From: Fibrobacter succinogenes
GTDB lineage: Bacteria; Fibrobacterota; Fibrobacteria; Fibrobacterales; Fibrobacteraceae
Length of the DNA: 64,000 nucleotides
Reading direction: 5' to 3'
NCBI GenBank assembly: GCA_902756345.1
Contig: CACVQR010000006.1
Coordinates: 265,295-329,294, forward strand
Shown: positions 43,215-52,087 of the stretch, piece by piece
How the letters are laid out: every line of letters starts with the position of its first letter
Numbering within the stretch: position 1 is the first letter of the stretch
Made by a program: the position numbers and the translations under genes
The notes under the pieces: generated by a model
The model's input: the letters and a program-made list of their open reading frames with translations, nothing else
What the model was told of the DNA's origin: nothing
Database searches by the model: none

Positions 43215-45974
43215 TTACCTCAATTCCTTCAATACCGCTTCAATCCGTTTTGTAATTTGGGGTGCCGCTCTTGCGCAAAGATGGTCTTCATCAGCAGCGG
43301 AATATTCGTCATAATCATGTTTCCCCATCTTGTTTTCATCCAGTAGCCTGAAATGCGGATATGTTTTTTCCAAAGCCTTCAAGTCATCAATGAGTTCTTT
43401 AGCACGGCTCCTGCGCAAGCCGTAACGACCAAATGCACCCGTTTTTCTGTATGCCGGATTTTGCGGGAAAATAACACCTACGACGCTAACGCCCCTCTCT
43501 TCAGCCTTTTCAAGAATTTTCTTGAATACTTTCATAGAATTCTCAAGCGTTTCCGGATGATCGTCATAGTAAAGGGAATCCATTTCTATATCGGGATTCT
43601 TGCTCCAGGGCTTACAACCTGTTCCAAGCATACGACCGCGGTCATCCAAGAAGGCGTAGTCGCCTTCAATCGTCATGTAATTCTCAGTATATTCCAACAA
43701 GCCTTCCGGATACCCGTCTTGCCAGTAATTGTGATTCTTGTCGTACACGAACCCGGCATAGTTCTTGTAATTATCGTTGAAGAAATTGTCGCTATCGGGG
43801 CCTTTTTCCGTCTTGTACCAGAAATCGATATCCAGAGAAATCACAATGTATTTCAGCTTTTTGAAATGCGGATAGATGTAGAAGTCCAAGAAATCCTTCG
43901 ACATGTATATGGAATTAGGCGTCTGGGCGAGATTGATCGCATAGAACGGCTGAACCAGGTACCTGGGCGACACGGAATGCAAGGGACGCGACGAACCGAC
44001 AATCACGACATTTGCCGTATCACGGTAACGCCAGATCAATTCCATATTGTAGCGCATCAAAATGCCTTCAAGATTTTCGCCGGCATGCATGTAGACGCCC
44101 GCGCTATCGCCATCGACTTCAAACTTGGATTTATCCAAAGCGTCCGGAATCCAGAGGCACGGTTGCCACAAGTCATCGCCTTCGACCAAATCGGTCATGC
44201 TGCTGTCTTGCATATTGACGAGCACAATCTTCCTGTGCATTCCGCTTGCTTCCGTAAGAGTAGCTACGGCATAGTCCGAACGGCCGCGCACCCATTCCGT
44301 ATGATCAAAGGAATAGCCCAAAGGCGCCTTTATGGAGCTTATCAGTTTACCCGTGCTGTCCATGACCAGAATGCGTTCATGAACGCCGTAAGACTCGCCC
44401 ACAAATTTTCGGCCCGTTTCTCCGCTAAAATCAAGGAACAAGGTCTTCTTGGAGCCATCGGTTGCAAGCGATACATTGCAAGCCTGCTCGCCATTATACC
44501 ACACGGTATCGCTGGCCTTGGATTCCAACGTCGAGGTTCCCTGAGCCACCTTTGCACGTAGCAGCCTGGCCCCAGTCACGGCCAAGCGTTCGTCACCGCT
44601 GATTCCGTCATGGTATGCGCCATCAAAAAGCTTTTGCGGTCTACCGAACCGTTCTTTCTGGAACTTCACCTGCCAAGTCTCCAAACGCTTGAACGAGCCG
44701 TCATTCCTGTTGTCGCCGGCATCCGTCACATAGACAATCACCGTATCGCCATTCGGAAGAACTCTCCAACGGGGAATCGATGCGTTATCGACCTTCAGTT
44801 TGAATATTTTAACATAGCCCAGCGAAAGCGTTCTGACATACACTTCGGATTTGCCCGAAACGCCTTCAAGCCCTGTAGAGAAGGCGACAAAACGTCCGTT
44901 TGGCGAAACATCCGGATGGTACACTTCCAAAGTATCCTTGATTTCGGCCGTATAAATGGTGCCGTCCGAATAGTTCACGTAGGCCAGATTACCAGTCAAG
45001 TTGTTGCGGAATGCAAGGACAACCTTATATGCATCCAAATGATTCTTTAACGTGCGCTGGTTCACTAACGAAATCACGCGCTTGGAATTGGGAATGCCGT
45101 CATAGTCCATCCACACCGCGTCAGGAATTTGACCAAATGCCAAGCGGAAACCGACATATTCCGCACGAGTTGACGAGGTAATCGTATACACGTCGGTACG
45201 GCTGTACAAATTGATTGCGCTTCCTAGCTGGCGATAGCTACCGCCCTTCACGATTCGCTTACCCATGTTGCCGCCATCTGGCGACCCCGTGTAATTGTAG
45301 ATGGTCGTATCCCTAAAGAATCCGAGCCAGTCATTGACCCATTCCATGGCGTTGCCCGCCATATCGCAAAAATCCGTAGAATCAGAAATTCGAGTACAAA
45401 CCTCATGCAGCTGAATTCCCGAATTTTCGGCATTCCAGCTCGCCCGCGGATTCCAGTTACGGCCAGCTACTACGACCCATTCCGCTTCGGTCGGCAAACG
45501 ATAGCCATCTACATCGGTATGAAAATAAAATCCTTCAAGGAACGTACAATGTCCATCGCTATCGATCTGTTTACTCGAGTACGAATACACCGTATCGAAA
45601 TTTTCCGCCTTGCTTTTTTCGTTGGCATACAAGACAGCATCGTAATATGTCATGTCTGTCGCAGGGAGATTCTTGTTTATGCAAGAAAGTTTGAGTCCCT
45701 GAGGTTTCATCAACTTATTGAATTCGCCACAAGTGACTTCGTGCTTGCCCATGGAAAATGAATAGTCAACCTTGACTTTCATTTGGGGGTATTCTTCCAG
45801 CTTTGCAGCAGTATCGTTCGTTCCAAGAATCGCTGTCGCATTATAAGCCGTCACACGAATCATGCCGTCCAGTTTATCTTTTGAAACTCCAAGATAAACA
45901 TAATCGGATGTAGGATTCACATCGGCGCAAGCAAAAAACAGGAGCGATATTAAAGAAAGTAAAATAACCCGCAT
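43215..45974 (-). CDS. TIGR02171-type surface lipoprotein, paralog 4
   Basis: A 919-residue lipoprotein (lipobox FFAC). FGE-like domain: YRLPTEAEWVVV, CDMAGNAMEWV, IVKGGSYRQLGS, GFRLAFG; again no catalytic Cys pair. Propeller: VYHPDVSPNGRFVAFSTG and KERFGRPQKLFDGAYHDG. SGNH-like end: VIVGSSRPLHSVSPR and a final DEDHLCARAAPQI. The conserved ACNVSL...LFLDFSGETGRKFVGESYG block of the propeller is shared by all four paralogs. It lies 35 nt downstream of the transglutaminase-like gene and 3 nt upstream of paralog 3, in one apparent operon that starts at 48805. Confidence 0.8.
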   Translation of the reverse strand: MRVILLSLISLLFFACADVNPTSDYVYLGVSKDKLDGMIRVTAYNATAILGTNDTAAKLEEYPQMKVKVDYSFSMGKHEVTCGEFNKLMKPQGLKLSCINKNLPATDMTYYDAVLYANEKSKAENFDTVYSYSSKQIDSDGHCTFLEGFYFHTDVDGYRLPTEAEWVVVAGRNWNPRASWNAENSGIQLHEVCTRISDSTDFCDMAGNAMEWVNDWLGFFRDTTIYNYTGSPDGGNMGKRIVKGGSYRQLGSAINLYSRTDVYTITSSTRAEYVGFRLAFGQIPDAVWMDYDGIPNSKRVISLVNQRTLKNHLDAYKVVLAFRNNLTGNLAYVNYSDGTIYTAEIKDTLEVYHPDVSPNGRFVAFSTGLEGVSGKSEVYVRTLSLGYVKIFKLKVDNASIPRWRVLPNGDTVIVYVTDAGDNRNDGSFKRLETWQVKFQKERFGRPQKLFDGAYHDGISGDERLAVTGARLLRAKVAQGTSTLESKASDTVWYNGEQACNVSLATDGSKKTLFLDFSGETGRKFVGESYGVHERILVMDSTGKLISSIKAPLGYSFDHTEWVRGRSDYAVATLTEASGMHRKIVLVNMQDSSMTDLVEGDDLWQPCLWIPDALDKSKFEVDGDSAGVYMHAGENLEGILMRYNMELIWRYRDTANVVIVGSSRPLHSVSPRYLVQPFYAINLAQTPNSIYMSKDFLDFYIYPHFKKLKYIVISLDIDFWYKTEKGPDSDNFFNDNYKNYAGFVYDKNHNYWQDGYPEGLLEYTENYMTIEGDYAFLDDRGRMLGTGCKPWSKNPDIEMDSLYYDDHPETLENSMKVFKKILEKAEERGVSVVGVIFPQNPAYRKTGAFGRYGLRRSRAKELIDDLKALEKTYPHFRLLDENKMGKHDYDEYSAADEDHLCARAAPQITKRIEAVLKELR

Positions 45975-46009
45975 TTGCTAAAAATAGCAATTTAGGGCCA
46001 AATTCACGA

Positions 46010-46774
46010 TTACAGGTGGTCCGGTAAACGGCTTTTAGCAATTTCCTGGTTCGCCTTGATGCCCGGATATTCCGCAAAAAACTCTTCGGCCATGCGGTAC
46101 CAGGTCAAAGCGCGGCGCAAGTCGCTATCCAAGTACAGGTTTCCCATATTGAAAGCCGCAAGCCCCACGAACTGTGTGGGCGTAAGAGGTTTGAATTCCA
46201 ACCCCGTCCAAGGCCCCGCCTTGTATTTTTCACGGTATTCTTGGTCTGAATAGCTATAGCCTTCGCGATTTGGCTCCAGATTAATCGCGGTCGAAGAGTC
46301 TGCCCCATAGCGCAAGAACACATGCCCCGGGAGCATGATAACCGAAAGCGGCAAGCTTCGCGCCTCGGCAACCATCATCGCAAGCCAAGAAAGACCCATG
46401 CAGCCGGACTTTTTCATTTGCAACACATGCAATGGGAGTATCGCTTCGGCCGTAACGGCCGCATCGCCTGCGCCCGCAAATTCAAGGCCCCAATAAGTCC
46501 ACAGCAAACTTTTCAGGCTCCACAAGGTATCACCAGTCATCGCAAGCGAACTGTCGAAATAAGCAAGTCCACCGTTCCACGATTCAAGAGAATCAAGGCA
46601 TCCCGGCAAGCGGTCTTCAAAGGTACAGGCCGCATCCCTAAAATTCATCGTCTCGGCTCGCCCGCTCCAAAGCACCAACGTAAGTGACGCCGCAAAGACG
46701 ACAATCAGCACCGGCCAGAAGAACCTAGACGAGAGACGAGAGATGAGAGACGAGAAAAATAAAATACTTTTCAT
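46010..46774 (-). CDS. Membrane-anchored transglutaminase-like (SirB1-type) protein
   Basis: A 254-residue protein with one N-terminal membrane anchor. The core KKSGCMGLSWLAMMVAEARS followed by VIMLPGHVFLRYG gives the Cys and His of the SirB1/transglutaminase-like fold. The C-terminal part (AAFNMGNLYLDSDLRRALTWY) looks like TPR repeats. It may act on peptides in the envelope, but no substrate is known. The ATG at 46774 is chosen; the frame to 46813 adds residues coded by GACGAGAG repeat text. Codons just after the start (SSLISRLSSRF) also come from that repeat, which has thus become part of the anchor. Confidence 0.7.
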   Translation of the reverse strand: MKSILFFSSLISRLSSRFFWPVLIVVFAASLTLVLWSGRAETMNFRDAACTFEDRLPGCLDSLESWNGGLAYFDSSLAMTGDTLWSLKSLLWTYWGLEFAGAGDAAVTAEAILPLHVLQMKKSGCMGLSWLAMMVAEARSLPLSVIMLPGHVFLRYGADSSTAINLEPNREGYSYSDQEYREKYKAGPWTGLEFKPLTPTQFVGLAAFNMGNLYLDSDLRRALTWYRMAEEFFAEYPGIKANQEIAKSRLPDHL

Positions 46775-46833
46775 TTTATAATATATCCTCTCTCGTCTTT
46801 CGTCTGTAGGCACAAAGTGCCGTTCTTTCGTCT
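46727..46833. repeat. GACGAGAGACGAGAG-type repeats around a gene start
   Basis: GACGAGAGACGAGAGATGAG (46729 on) lies inside the transglutaminase-like gene. CTCTCTCGTCTTTCGTCTGT follows upstream of its start, ending with GGCAC-AAA-GTGCC and TTCTTTCGTC. The two halves are in opposite orientation and could pair across the start codon. The same text is found inside hrpA at 16771-16815. Confidence 0.75.
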
Positions 46834-48805
46834 ATAAACCATCCCATTCCATGGGCGATTGCCAGAAGTCACGAGCCGTCATCATGTAAATCACGAGGCG
46901 CTTGCTCTGCATATCCTTCTTCATTTTCATCATGCGGTGGTACACGCCCGGGCCGCCGCCCCAACTTGTAAGCACCTGCACGTCGAGCCCTGTCGCATAA
47001 GCCAGCAGCGAGCCCGGGCCGCCCGATTTCTGGTCGACCGATTCAAACACTCCCGTAAAGGAATCACCCATCAAGAGAATCGGCGAATTCTTGCCGCCCT
47101 TGTAGGCTTCAGTGCCCTTGAAGATTTTCATTGCAGGCAAAGTATCTGCAGCATACTTTGACTTTTCAGCATCGGGCAAATGAGCCACAAGGTCGCCTTC
47201 ACGTACCGTTTTCGTTTCTTGCAGGTTAAGCGAACCAGGTTGTGCTCCCGATTCGGCGTACCAAGAATACTGCGTCACGCGGCTAGCCAAGAGTTCCATG
47301 GCGGCAAGCATGCCGGGCAAGGACCAGTGCGTATCATAGCGCTGGTAGCTGTAATGCGGAGGTTCATCGCCCGACTTCGCGGCCATCAAGGCCGGATAAA
47401 GGTCAAGCACGTCGAGCCCTGCGGCAAGCATTTCGCGAGTGAATTCGCGGCCGGCGGGGTTCACGCAAAGGTCGGCAGCCGTGCCTTCAACCAGGCGTTC
47501 TCCATAAATTTCTTCTTTTACCGGAACCGGCACCACCAAGAGCTGCACATTCAGGGAATCCAAGTACTTCTTGAGTTCCAGCAGGCGCGGGAGCGGATTG
47601 TGCAAGGAATCCTGCTTGGTTATTTTATCTGCAAGCAAGTAATTGGCGTTGCGTCTAAACCAGAGCATGTCGCCACCAGCCCAGGCATTCTGTTCCTTCG
47701 GCAAGTTTTTGAGCTTTTTAGAAAGGGCGTCGCGGAACTTTTTCGTCGCGGCATTCTCGGGGCAAGAGCCTTCGAGCGACGCAAGCGTTTCAAGCCTGAA
47801 AGCGGAGCTTGTATCGAGCGTGCGGTTTACCGGCACAACCTCGCCCGCTTCGGCCAAGGAATCCGCCGTACGCTTGGCGCGCAAGGCTTCGTCGCTCAGG
47901 CGGAATGCAGGAACTTCGAATGCGATCCACATCGGCGTACCCATGGGATTTCCGCGCATCACAGCAAAAGGCCTGTTGGCGTCACCTTCCCACGGAGCCC
48001 CTGCCGTATGCGGTTCCAAGTCCGTATTCAAAGTCGGATACCAGTAAGACGACAAAGTACGTGCCCAGTTCATGACATCGTCAATGTTCATTTCGCCGGT
48101 CAAATAGTAATTCAAAATTTCGGCGGTTTCGCCCGTAGAGCTAAACTTCAACTTTCCGTAAAATACGGAGCGGCCCGTCCACGGGGCAGGCATCACCTCG
48201 ACCCACCAGTCCACGGAACCATCGCTCAGAGGAACGCCCCACATGCGAGTCACCGTCTGGAAAGCGCGGAACACTTCAGGTTCATTCCACTTGACCGCTT
48301 CAACGGAATTCAACAACTGCGAAAGCGAATCGTTCCCGGTTTGCGCATAAAGAATCTTGGCAAGCGGTTCCCATGCCAACGGCTGGCGGCCCGCAATGGC
48401 GGCAGGCTCGTATTCCGAAAGGGATTCCAGCATCGGGAACGGATATTCTGCAAGCTTTGCCTGAGCCATTTTGCCCGTATAGTTTTCAGGTTTTTCTTCT
48501 TTGCCCGCCAAACGAATCGGGTTATTGAAATACGCCGCAAAATCGAGGGCGGCAAGAGTAGGCTTTTTAACCACGCGCACCTGCTTATCGGCGCTAATGA
48601 ACTTCATTTCGAACACGGTCACCGGCGTCGAAGGTTGAGGCGGCAATGCCGCCGGGCGCTCTGCAGACACGTTCTCGGCCTGAGACACATTTGCATCCGG
48701 TTTATTCGAAGCACAAGAAGAAAGTGCTGTCACCAAAAGCGACGACGAAAGCATCACCAAAGAAATTTTTGTCAAAGATTTTTTAGCGCGGGAATCTAAT
48801 TTCAT
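46832..48805 (-). CDS. AlgJ/AlgX-like SGNH lipoprotein (candidate polysaccharide O-acetyltransferase)
   Basis: A 657-residue lipoprotein (lipobox LSSC). The C-terminal half resembles the AlgX/AlgJ SGNH-hydrolase-like domain: LLVVPVPVKEEIYGERL, the D-x-H-W motif in RYDTHWSLPGML, and the nucleophile block ILLMGDSFTGVF. In alginate systems such proteins pass acetyl groups to the polymer, working with an MBOAT protein. An MBOAT gene lies 8 kb to the right at 56109-57527. The first 300 residues are of unknown type. It is the first gene of the operon with the transglutaminase-like protein, paralogs 4 and 3 and the membrane protein. A TATATTTG box is 4 nt from its start. Confidence 0.75.
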   Translation of the reverse strand: MKLDSRAKKSLTKISLVMLSSSLLVTALSSCASNKPDANVSQAENVSAERPAALPPQPSTPVTVFEMKFISADKQVRVVKKPTLAALDFAAYFNNPIRLAGKEEKPENYTGKMAQAKLAEYPFPMLESLSEYEPAAIAGRQPLAWEPLAKILYAQTGNDSLSQLLNSVEAVKWNEPEVFRAFQTVTRMWGVPLSDGSVDWWVEVMPAPWTGRSVFYGKLKFSSTGETAEILNYYLTGEMNIDDVMNWARTLSSYWYPTLNTDLEPHTAGAPWEGDANRPFAVMRGNPMGTPMWIAFEVPAFRLSDEALRAKRTADSLAEAGEVVPVNRTLDTSSAFRLETLASLEGSCPENAATKKFRDALSKKLKNLPKEQNAWAGGDMLWFRRNANYLLADKITKQDSLHNPLPRLLELKKYLDSLNVQLLVVPVPVKEEIYGERLVEGTAADLCVNPAGREFTREMLAAGLDVLDLYPALMAAKSGDEPPHYSYQRYDTHWSLPGMLAAMELLASRVTQYSWYAESGAQPGSLNLQETKTVREGDLVAHLPDAEKSKYAADTLPAMKIFKGTEAYKGGKNSPILLMGDSFTGVFESVDQKSGGPGSLLAYATGLDVQVLTSWGGGPGVYHRMMKMKKDMQSKRLVIYMMTARDFWQSPMEWDGL

Positions 48806-48809
48806 AATT

Positions 48810-48817
48810 CAAATATA
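48810..48817 (-). promoter_or_regulatory. Putative -7 element TATATTTG, leaderless arrangement
   Basis: TATATTTG ends 4 nt before the ATG at 48805. If it is the -7 box, transcription would start at or next to the start codon. No ribosome site is present. Confidence 0.45.
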
Positions 48818-48873
48818 CTAAATCTGCTTTTCAAGCTAAATTTCTAAATTTACCGCGCAATCAAGGATTATCC

Positions 48874-50268
48874 ATGAATTTCAGAGATTTTGGCAAATAC
48901 AACCAGTTCAAGGAACAATTCGCCGGCATGTCGCCCGAAATGAAGGAGCAAATGATGCGTATGGCGAAGGAACAAATGAAGGCTAGATTCAGTGCATTTG
49001 TTCAAAAGTGGCTATCGCTCCCGATTTTGACGATTGCAGCAATCGCCTTGGGCGCTCTTGTCGGAGCCCTTACGGCTTTCTTTGGGCAGGTGCTCCTGGC
49101 GGTCAGTGCGGTACGCGACGCCAATCCGCTTTACTGGATTCCGGGACTTGCCTTGATCGGTATTGCGATTGTACTTGGTTACAAGAAATTCGGCAAGGGC
49201 ACCGAGCGCGGCATGGACATGGTATTCGGTGTCGCCCACGGCAAAGAAAACGAAATTCCGCTGCGCATGATCCCGATGGTTGCGGTAAGCACATGGCTTA
49301 CGCATTTATTCGGCGGTAGTGCCGGCCGCGAAGGTGTTGCCATTCAGATTGGAGCCACACTCGGCCACAACATCAGCAAAAAAATCCCTGTGGAAAACGC
49401 CGGCAAAATTTTGCTCATTGCAGGCATGGCTGCAGGTTTTGCAGGACTTTTCCAGACACCGCTTGCCGCCATTGCGCTTGCGCTTGAAGTTCTGCTGGTG
49501 GGCTACTTGAATCTGTCCGCTTTGCTCCCGGCAACAGCCGCTGCATTTACCGCCTACAAGGTTTCCGAGATGCTCGGGCTCGAAAAGTTCTCCGTTGACT
49601 TACACACGCTTTTCCCGGATTCGAACGTCGCCGGACTCCTGTGGAATGAAAACGGACTTGACATTCAATTCGTACTAAAGCTTGCCCTGCTTGGTGTTTT
49701 ATTCGGTATCGTAGGCGGCAGCTTTGCCAAGATGCTTTCGATTGCCAAGAAACTTTTCGCTAACAAGTTGCCAAATGCAGTCAAGCGGATCGCCTTCGTA
49801 GGTATCGCCCTCAGCCTTTTGCTTCTCCTTTTCTGGCAGGGCCGCTATGCAGGCCTCGGCACGAACCTGATTGACATGTGCTTTGCAAACCCGAAGGCCG
49901 CAAATGTAAATGTCGCGGGAGTCGCTGCAACAGTTTTCGCCTGCGACTGGATTCTGAAATTCGCACTCACGATTGCAACGATTGCAGTCGGATTCAAGGG
50001 CGGCGAAATCACACCGTTATTTGCCATCGGAGCAACATTCGGCGCTTGGGTAGCCGCCATGGTAGGCGTTCCCTTGCCGCTTGCAGCAGCCCTCGGTTAT
50101 GCGGCCGTCTTTGGTGGTGCGACAAACACGCTCTTGGCCCCCATCTTTATCGGCGCAGAAATTTTCGGTTTTGACACACTCCCCGCATTCTTTATCGTTT
50201 GCGTAGTCGCCTTTGTTTGCAACGGCGGACAAAGCATTTACGCACAGAAAAAATTGAGACTCAAGTAG
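48874..50268 (+). CDS. CLC-family anion transporter, possibly of the fluoride-exporting (CLC-F) type
   Basis: A 464-residue CLC protein with about ten membrane helices after an amphipathic N-terminal segment rich in Met, Lys and Gln. The gating-glutamate motif is GSAGREGVAIQIG. The later anion-site motif, usually GxFxP, reads FKGGEITPLFAIGATFGA. GREGV together with GGxxTPLF, and no clear GSGIP in helix D, resembles the CLC-F fluoride/proton antiporters rather than chloride exchangers; this is from memory of that subfamily. No fluoride-riboswitch motif is seen in the 68-nt divergent gap. It is followed 13 nt later by a radical SAM gene. Confidence 0.85.
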   Translation: MNFRDFGKYNQFKEQFAGMSPEMKEQMMRMAKEQMKARFSAFVQKWLSLPILTIAAIALGALVGALTAFFGQVLLAVSAVRDANPLYWIPGLALIGIAIVLGYKKFGKGTERGMDMVFGVAHGKENEIPLRMIPMVAVSTWLTHLFGGSAGREGVAIQIGATLGHNISKKIPVENAGKILLIAGMAAGFAGLFQTPLAAIALALEVLLVGYLNLSALLPATAAAFTAYKVSEMLGLEKFSVDLHTLFPDSNVAGLLWNENGLDIQFVLKLALLGVLFGIVGGSFAKMLSIAKKLFANKLPNAVKRIAFVGIALSLLLLLFWQGRYAGLGTNLIDMCFANPKAANVNVAGVAATVFACDWILKFALTIATIAVGFKGGEITPLFAIGATFGAWVAAMVGVPLPLAAALGYAAVFGGATNTLLAPIFIGAEIFGFDTLPAFFIVCVVAFVCNGGQSIYAQKKLRLK

Positions 50269-50281
50269 TTGACGCAGAATC

Positions 50282-51220
50282 ATGAACGCGGTCTATATCG
50301 AAATTACGGATGTATGCAACTTGAATTGCAGCTTTTGCCCATGCGGCAAAGCAGTTTCGCAGACATCAACGATTTCGCCCCAAAATACCGCATCAAAAAA
50401 GCCTCGCGAGTTCATGAGTACGGAGCTCTTTGAACGTTGCATCGCAGAAGCCTCGACTGTCGCCGAGAACGTCTACTTTCATGTGCTTGGCGAGCCCACG
50501 CTGCATCCTGGATTCGGGCTTTTCCTCAAAAGACTAGAGCAAACTCCGCTCAAGCTGAACTTGACCACCAACGGCACCACCATAGCACGAGTTTCGGAGC
50601 GCCTCTTGAAATTCCCCGCCGTGCGCCAGGTGAACTTCTCGACGCATGCGTATGCGGAACTGCCGCAGGACGACGCGATGCGACACCTTCAAGACGTTCT
50701 TGATTTTTGCAAAATGGCGAATGCGGTACGCCCCGACCTGTACATCAATCTGCGGCTCTGGAATGTAGGCGATGCAACCAGCAATTCTTGGAACGAGACG
50801 ATGCTTGCCAAGGTGAACGAGGCTTTCGGCACCAATGTTGAACTAGGTCATTTCTGTAGCCGCCATAAGAGTTTCAATGTCACCGGACGCATCTACCTGC
50901 ACCAGGACAGCCGCTTTGAATGGCCTGAACAACTCAGAATTCAGAATTCGGAATTCAGAATTGACAATTCTAAAAAAAATTACATTCAAGGAACATGCCG
51001 CGCACTCGACACTCATGTTGCAATTCTCCATGACGGACGCGTTGTAGCCTGCTGCTTAGATTATAGCGGACAAATCACCCTCGGCAACATTGCCGACCAG
51101 AGCCTTGCCGAAATCCTGGAGACACCCCTCGCCCGCAACCTACGCGAAGGTTTCGAGAAGCACGAATTGCGCCATCCGTTTTGTCAGAATTGCACTTTCT
51201 GCAAGCGCTTCGGCAAATAA
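50282..51220 (+). CDS. Radical SAM protein with SPASM-like C-terminal cysteine cluster
   Basis: A 312-residue protein. The N-terminal CNLNCSFCPCG gives the CxxxCxxC site for the SAM-binding 4Fe-4S cluster, and LGEPTLHPGF and LTTNGT are further radical SAM motifs. The C-terminal part has CRALDTHVAILHDGRVVACC, then LGNIADQSLAEIL and CQNCTFCKR, like the auxiliary-cluster SPASM domains of peptide- or protein-modifying enzymes. The substrate is unknown, and no small precursor peptide gene is seen next to it. Residues from QLRIQNSEFRIDNSKK are coded by GAATTCAGAATTCGGAATTC repeat text (50932-50970), an in-frame insertion. Confidence 0.85.
   Translation: MNAVYIEITDVCNLNCSFCPCGKAVSQTSTISPQNTASKKPREFMSTELFERCIAEASTVAENVYFHVLGEPTLHPGFGLFLKRLEQTPLKLNLTTNGTTIARVSERLLKFPAVRQVNFSTHAYAELPQDDAMRHLQDVLDFCKMANAVRPDLYINLRLWNVGDATSNSWNETMLAKVNEAFGTNVELGHFCSRHKSFNVTGRIYLHQDSRFEWPEQLRIQNSEFRIDNSKKNYIQGTCRALDTHVAILHDGRVVACCLDYSGQITLGNIADQSLAEILETPLARNLREGFEKHELRHPFCQNCTFCKRFGK
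50932..50970. repeat. In-frame GAATTCAGAATTC repeat inside the radical SAM gene
   Basis: CAGAATTCAGAATTCGGAAT and TCAGAATTGACAATTC, an imperfect 8-nt period. The same family lies in hrpA at 18534-18569 in opposite orientation. Confidence 0.8.
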
Positions 51221-51223
51221 GTT

Positions 51224-51231
51224 TATATTTG
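51224..51231 (+). promoter_or_regulatory. Putative -7 element TATATTTG near the arginase-fold gene
   Basis: TATATTTG ends 7 nt before the ATG at 51239, in an 18-nt gap after the radical SAM gene. A leaderless internal promoter is possible. Confidence 0.4.
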
Positions 51232-51238
51232 AGTCAAG

Positions 51239-52087
51239 ATGCCGATAGTCACCATTCAAGATTTCACTGGCGTTTACGCCGAGCAGCCCTTCATGCAAGG
51301 GCTGCGGGAATTGGCAGCATCTAACGGCGACATTCATTGGCTGGACTGCACTAAGATTGAAGGTACAGACTGCTACTGCGATGACGAAGCGCAAGATGCC
51401 CTCAACAAGATGATGGACGAAGCCGTCGCAACCGCTACGAATACTTCTGCTACAAGCACCCCCGGCATCCACTTCTTCGATAACGGCAATTACCATTACA
51501 TGAGTAAGCTCTGGACGGGCCGCGTTCAAGAACCGTTCGACCTTGTGGTATTTGACCACCATCCCGATATGCAACCGCCTCGTTTCGAAGGAATCCTCAG
51601 TTGCGGAGGCTGGATTAAGGAAGTTCTTGACAACAATAAATTCGCGCAGAACGTCATCGTTATCGGAGTCGCCGACCATCTCGTCGAAGAAATCCGCGAA
51701 GACCTTTCGCAGGCAAACGCCACCGAAATTCTGAACCGTGTGCAATTCGTGAAAGAAAGCGAACTATCCGCTGTCACCCTGGAGGGGCTTAGCCCCGATA
51801 GGGTCCATCTCACATCACACTCCACACCCGTCTACATTTCTATCGACAAGGACGCCCTCAGCACGCAAGAGGCCGCCACTAACTGGGATCAGGGTTCACT
51901 CACCTTTGAACAACTCGCCGAAACGCTTCAAGTTCTCGCCGAAAACAGAAAAATTTTGGGTATTGACATTTGCGGAGAACGCGCCCGCGACATGGGATTC
52001 GAAGACACCGCCGCGGCAGATGCGCTTAACAATGCGCTGAACGAAAAACTTTTCCACACGCTTGAAGAGCTCCATGGCATTCAATAA
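51239..52087 (+). CDS. Arginase/ureohydrolase-fold protein
   Basis: A 282-residue protein with metal-binding motifs of the arginase superfamily in altered form: DNGNYHYM where arginases have GGDHS, DLVVFDHHPDMQ for the DAHxD block, and VYISIDKDALS for the SxDxDxxDP block. Metal ligands are therefore largely kept, but the guanidino-substrate loops are different, so the substrate cannot be named. It lies between a radical SAM gene and a pseudouridine synthase gene and overlaps the latter by 14 nt. Confidence 0.8.
   Translation: MPIVTIQDFTGVYAEQPFMQGLRELAASNGDIHWLDCTKIEGTDCYCDDEAQDALNKMMDEAVATATNTSATSTPGIHFFDNGNYHYMSKLWTGRVQEPFDLVVFDHHPDMQPPRFEGILSCGGWIKEVLDNNKFAQNVIVIGVADHLVEEIREDLSQANATEILNRVQFVKESELSAVTLEGLSPDRVHLTSHSTPVYISIDKDALSTQEAATNWDQGSLTFEQLAETLQVLAENRKILGIDICGERARDMGFEDTAAADALNNALNEKLFHTLEELHGIQ

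Noticed and set aside
28314..45974. Calling the four lipoproteins active formylglycine-generating enzymes or sulfatase activators
   Set aside because: The region after GGS(F/Y) lacks the Cys pair required for that chemistry in all four, and no sulfatase gene is nearby.
47180..48799. A 539-codon plus-strand frame opposite the AlgJ-like gene
   Set aside because: Arg/His-rich product typical of antisense frames in this genome; the minus-strand lipoprotein has a lipobox and conserved motifs.
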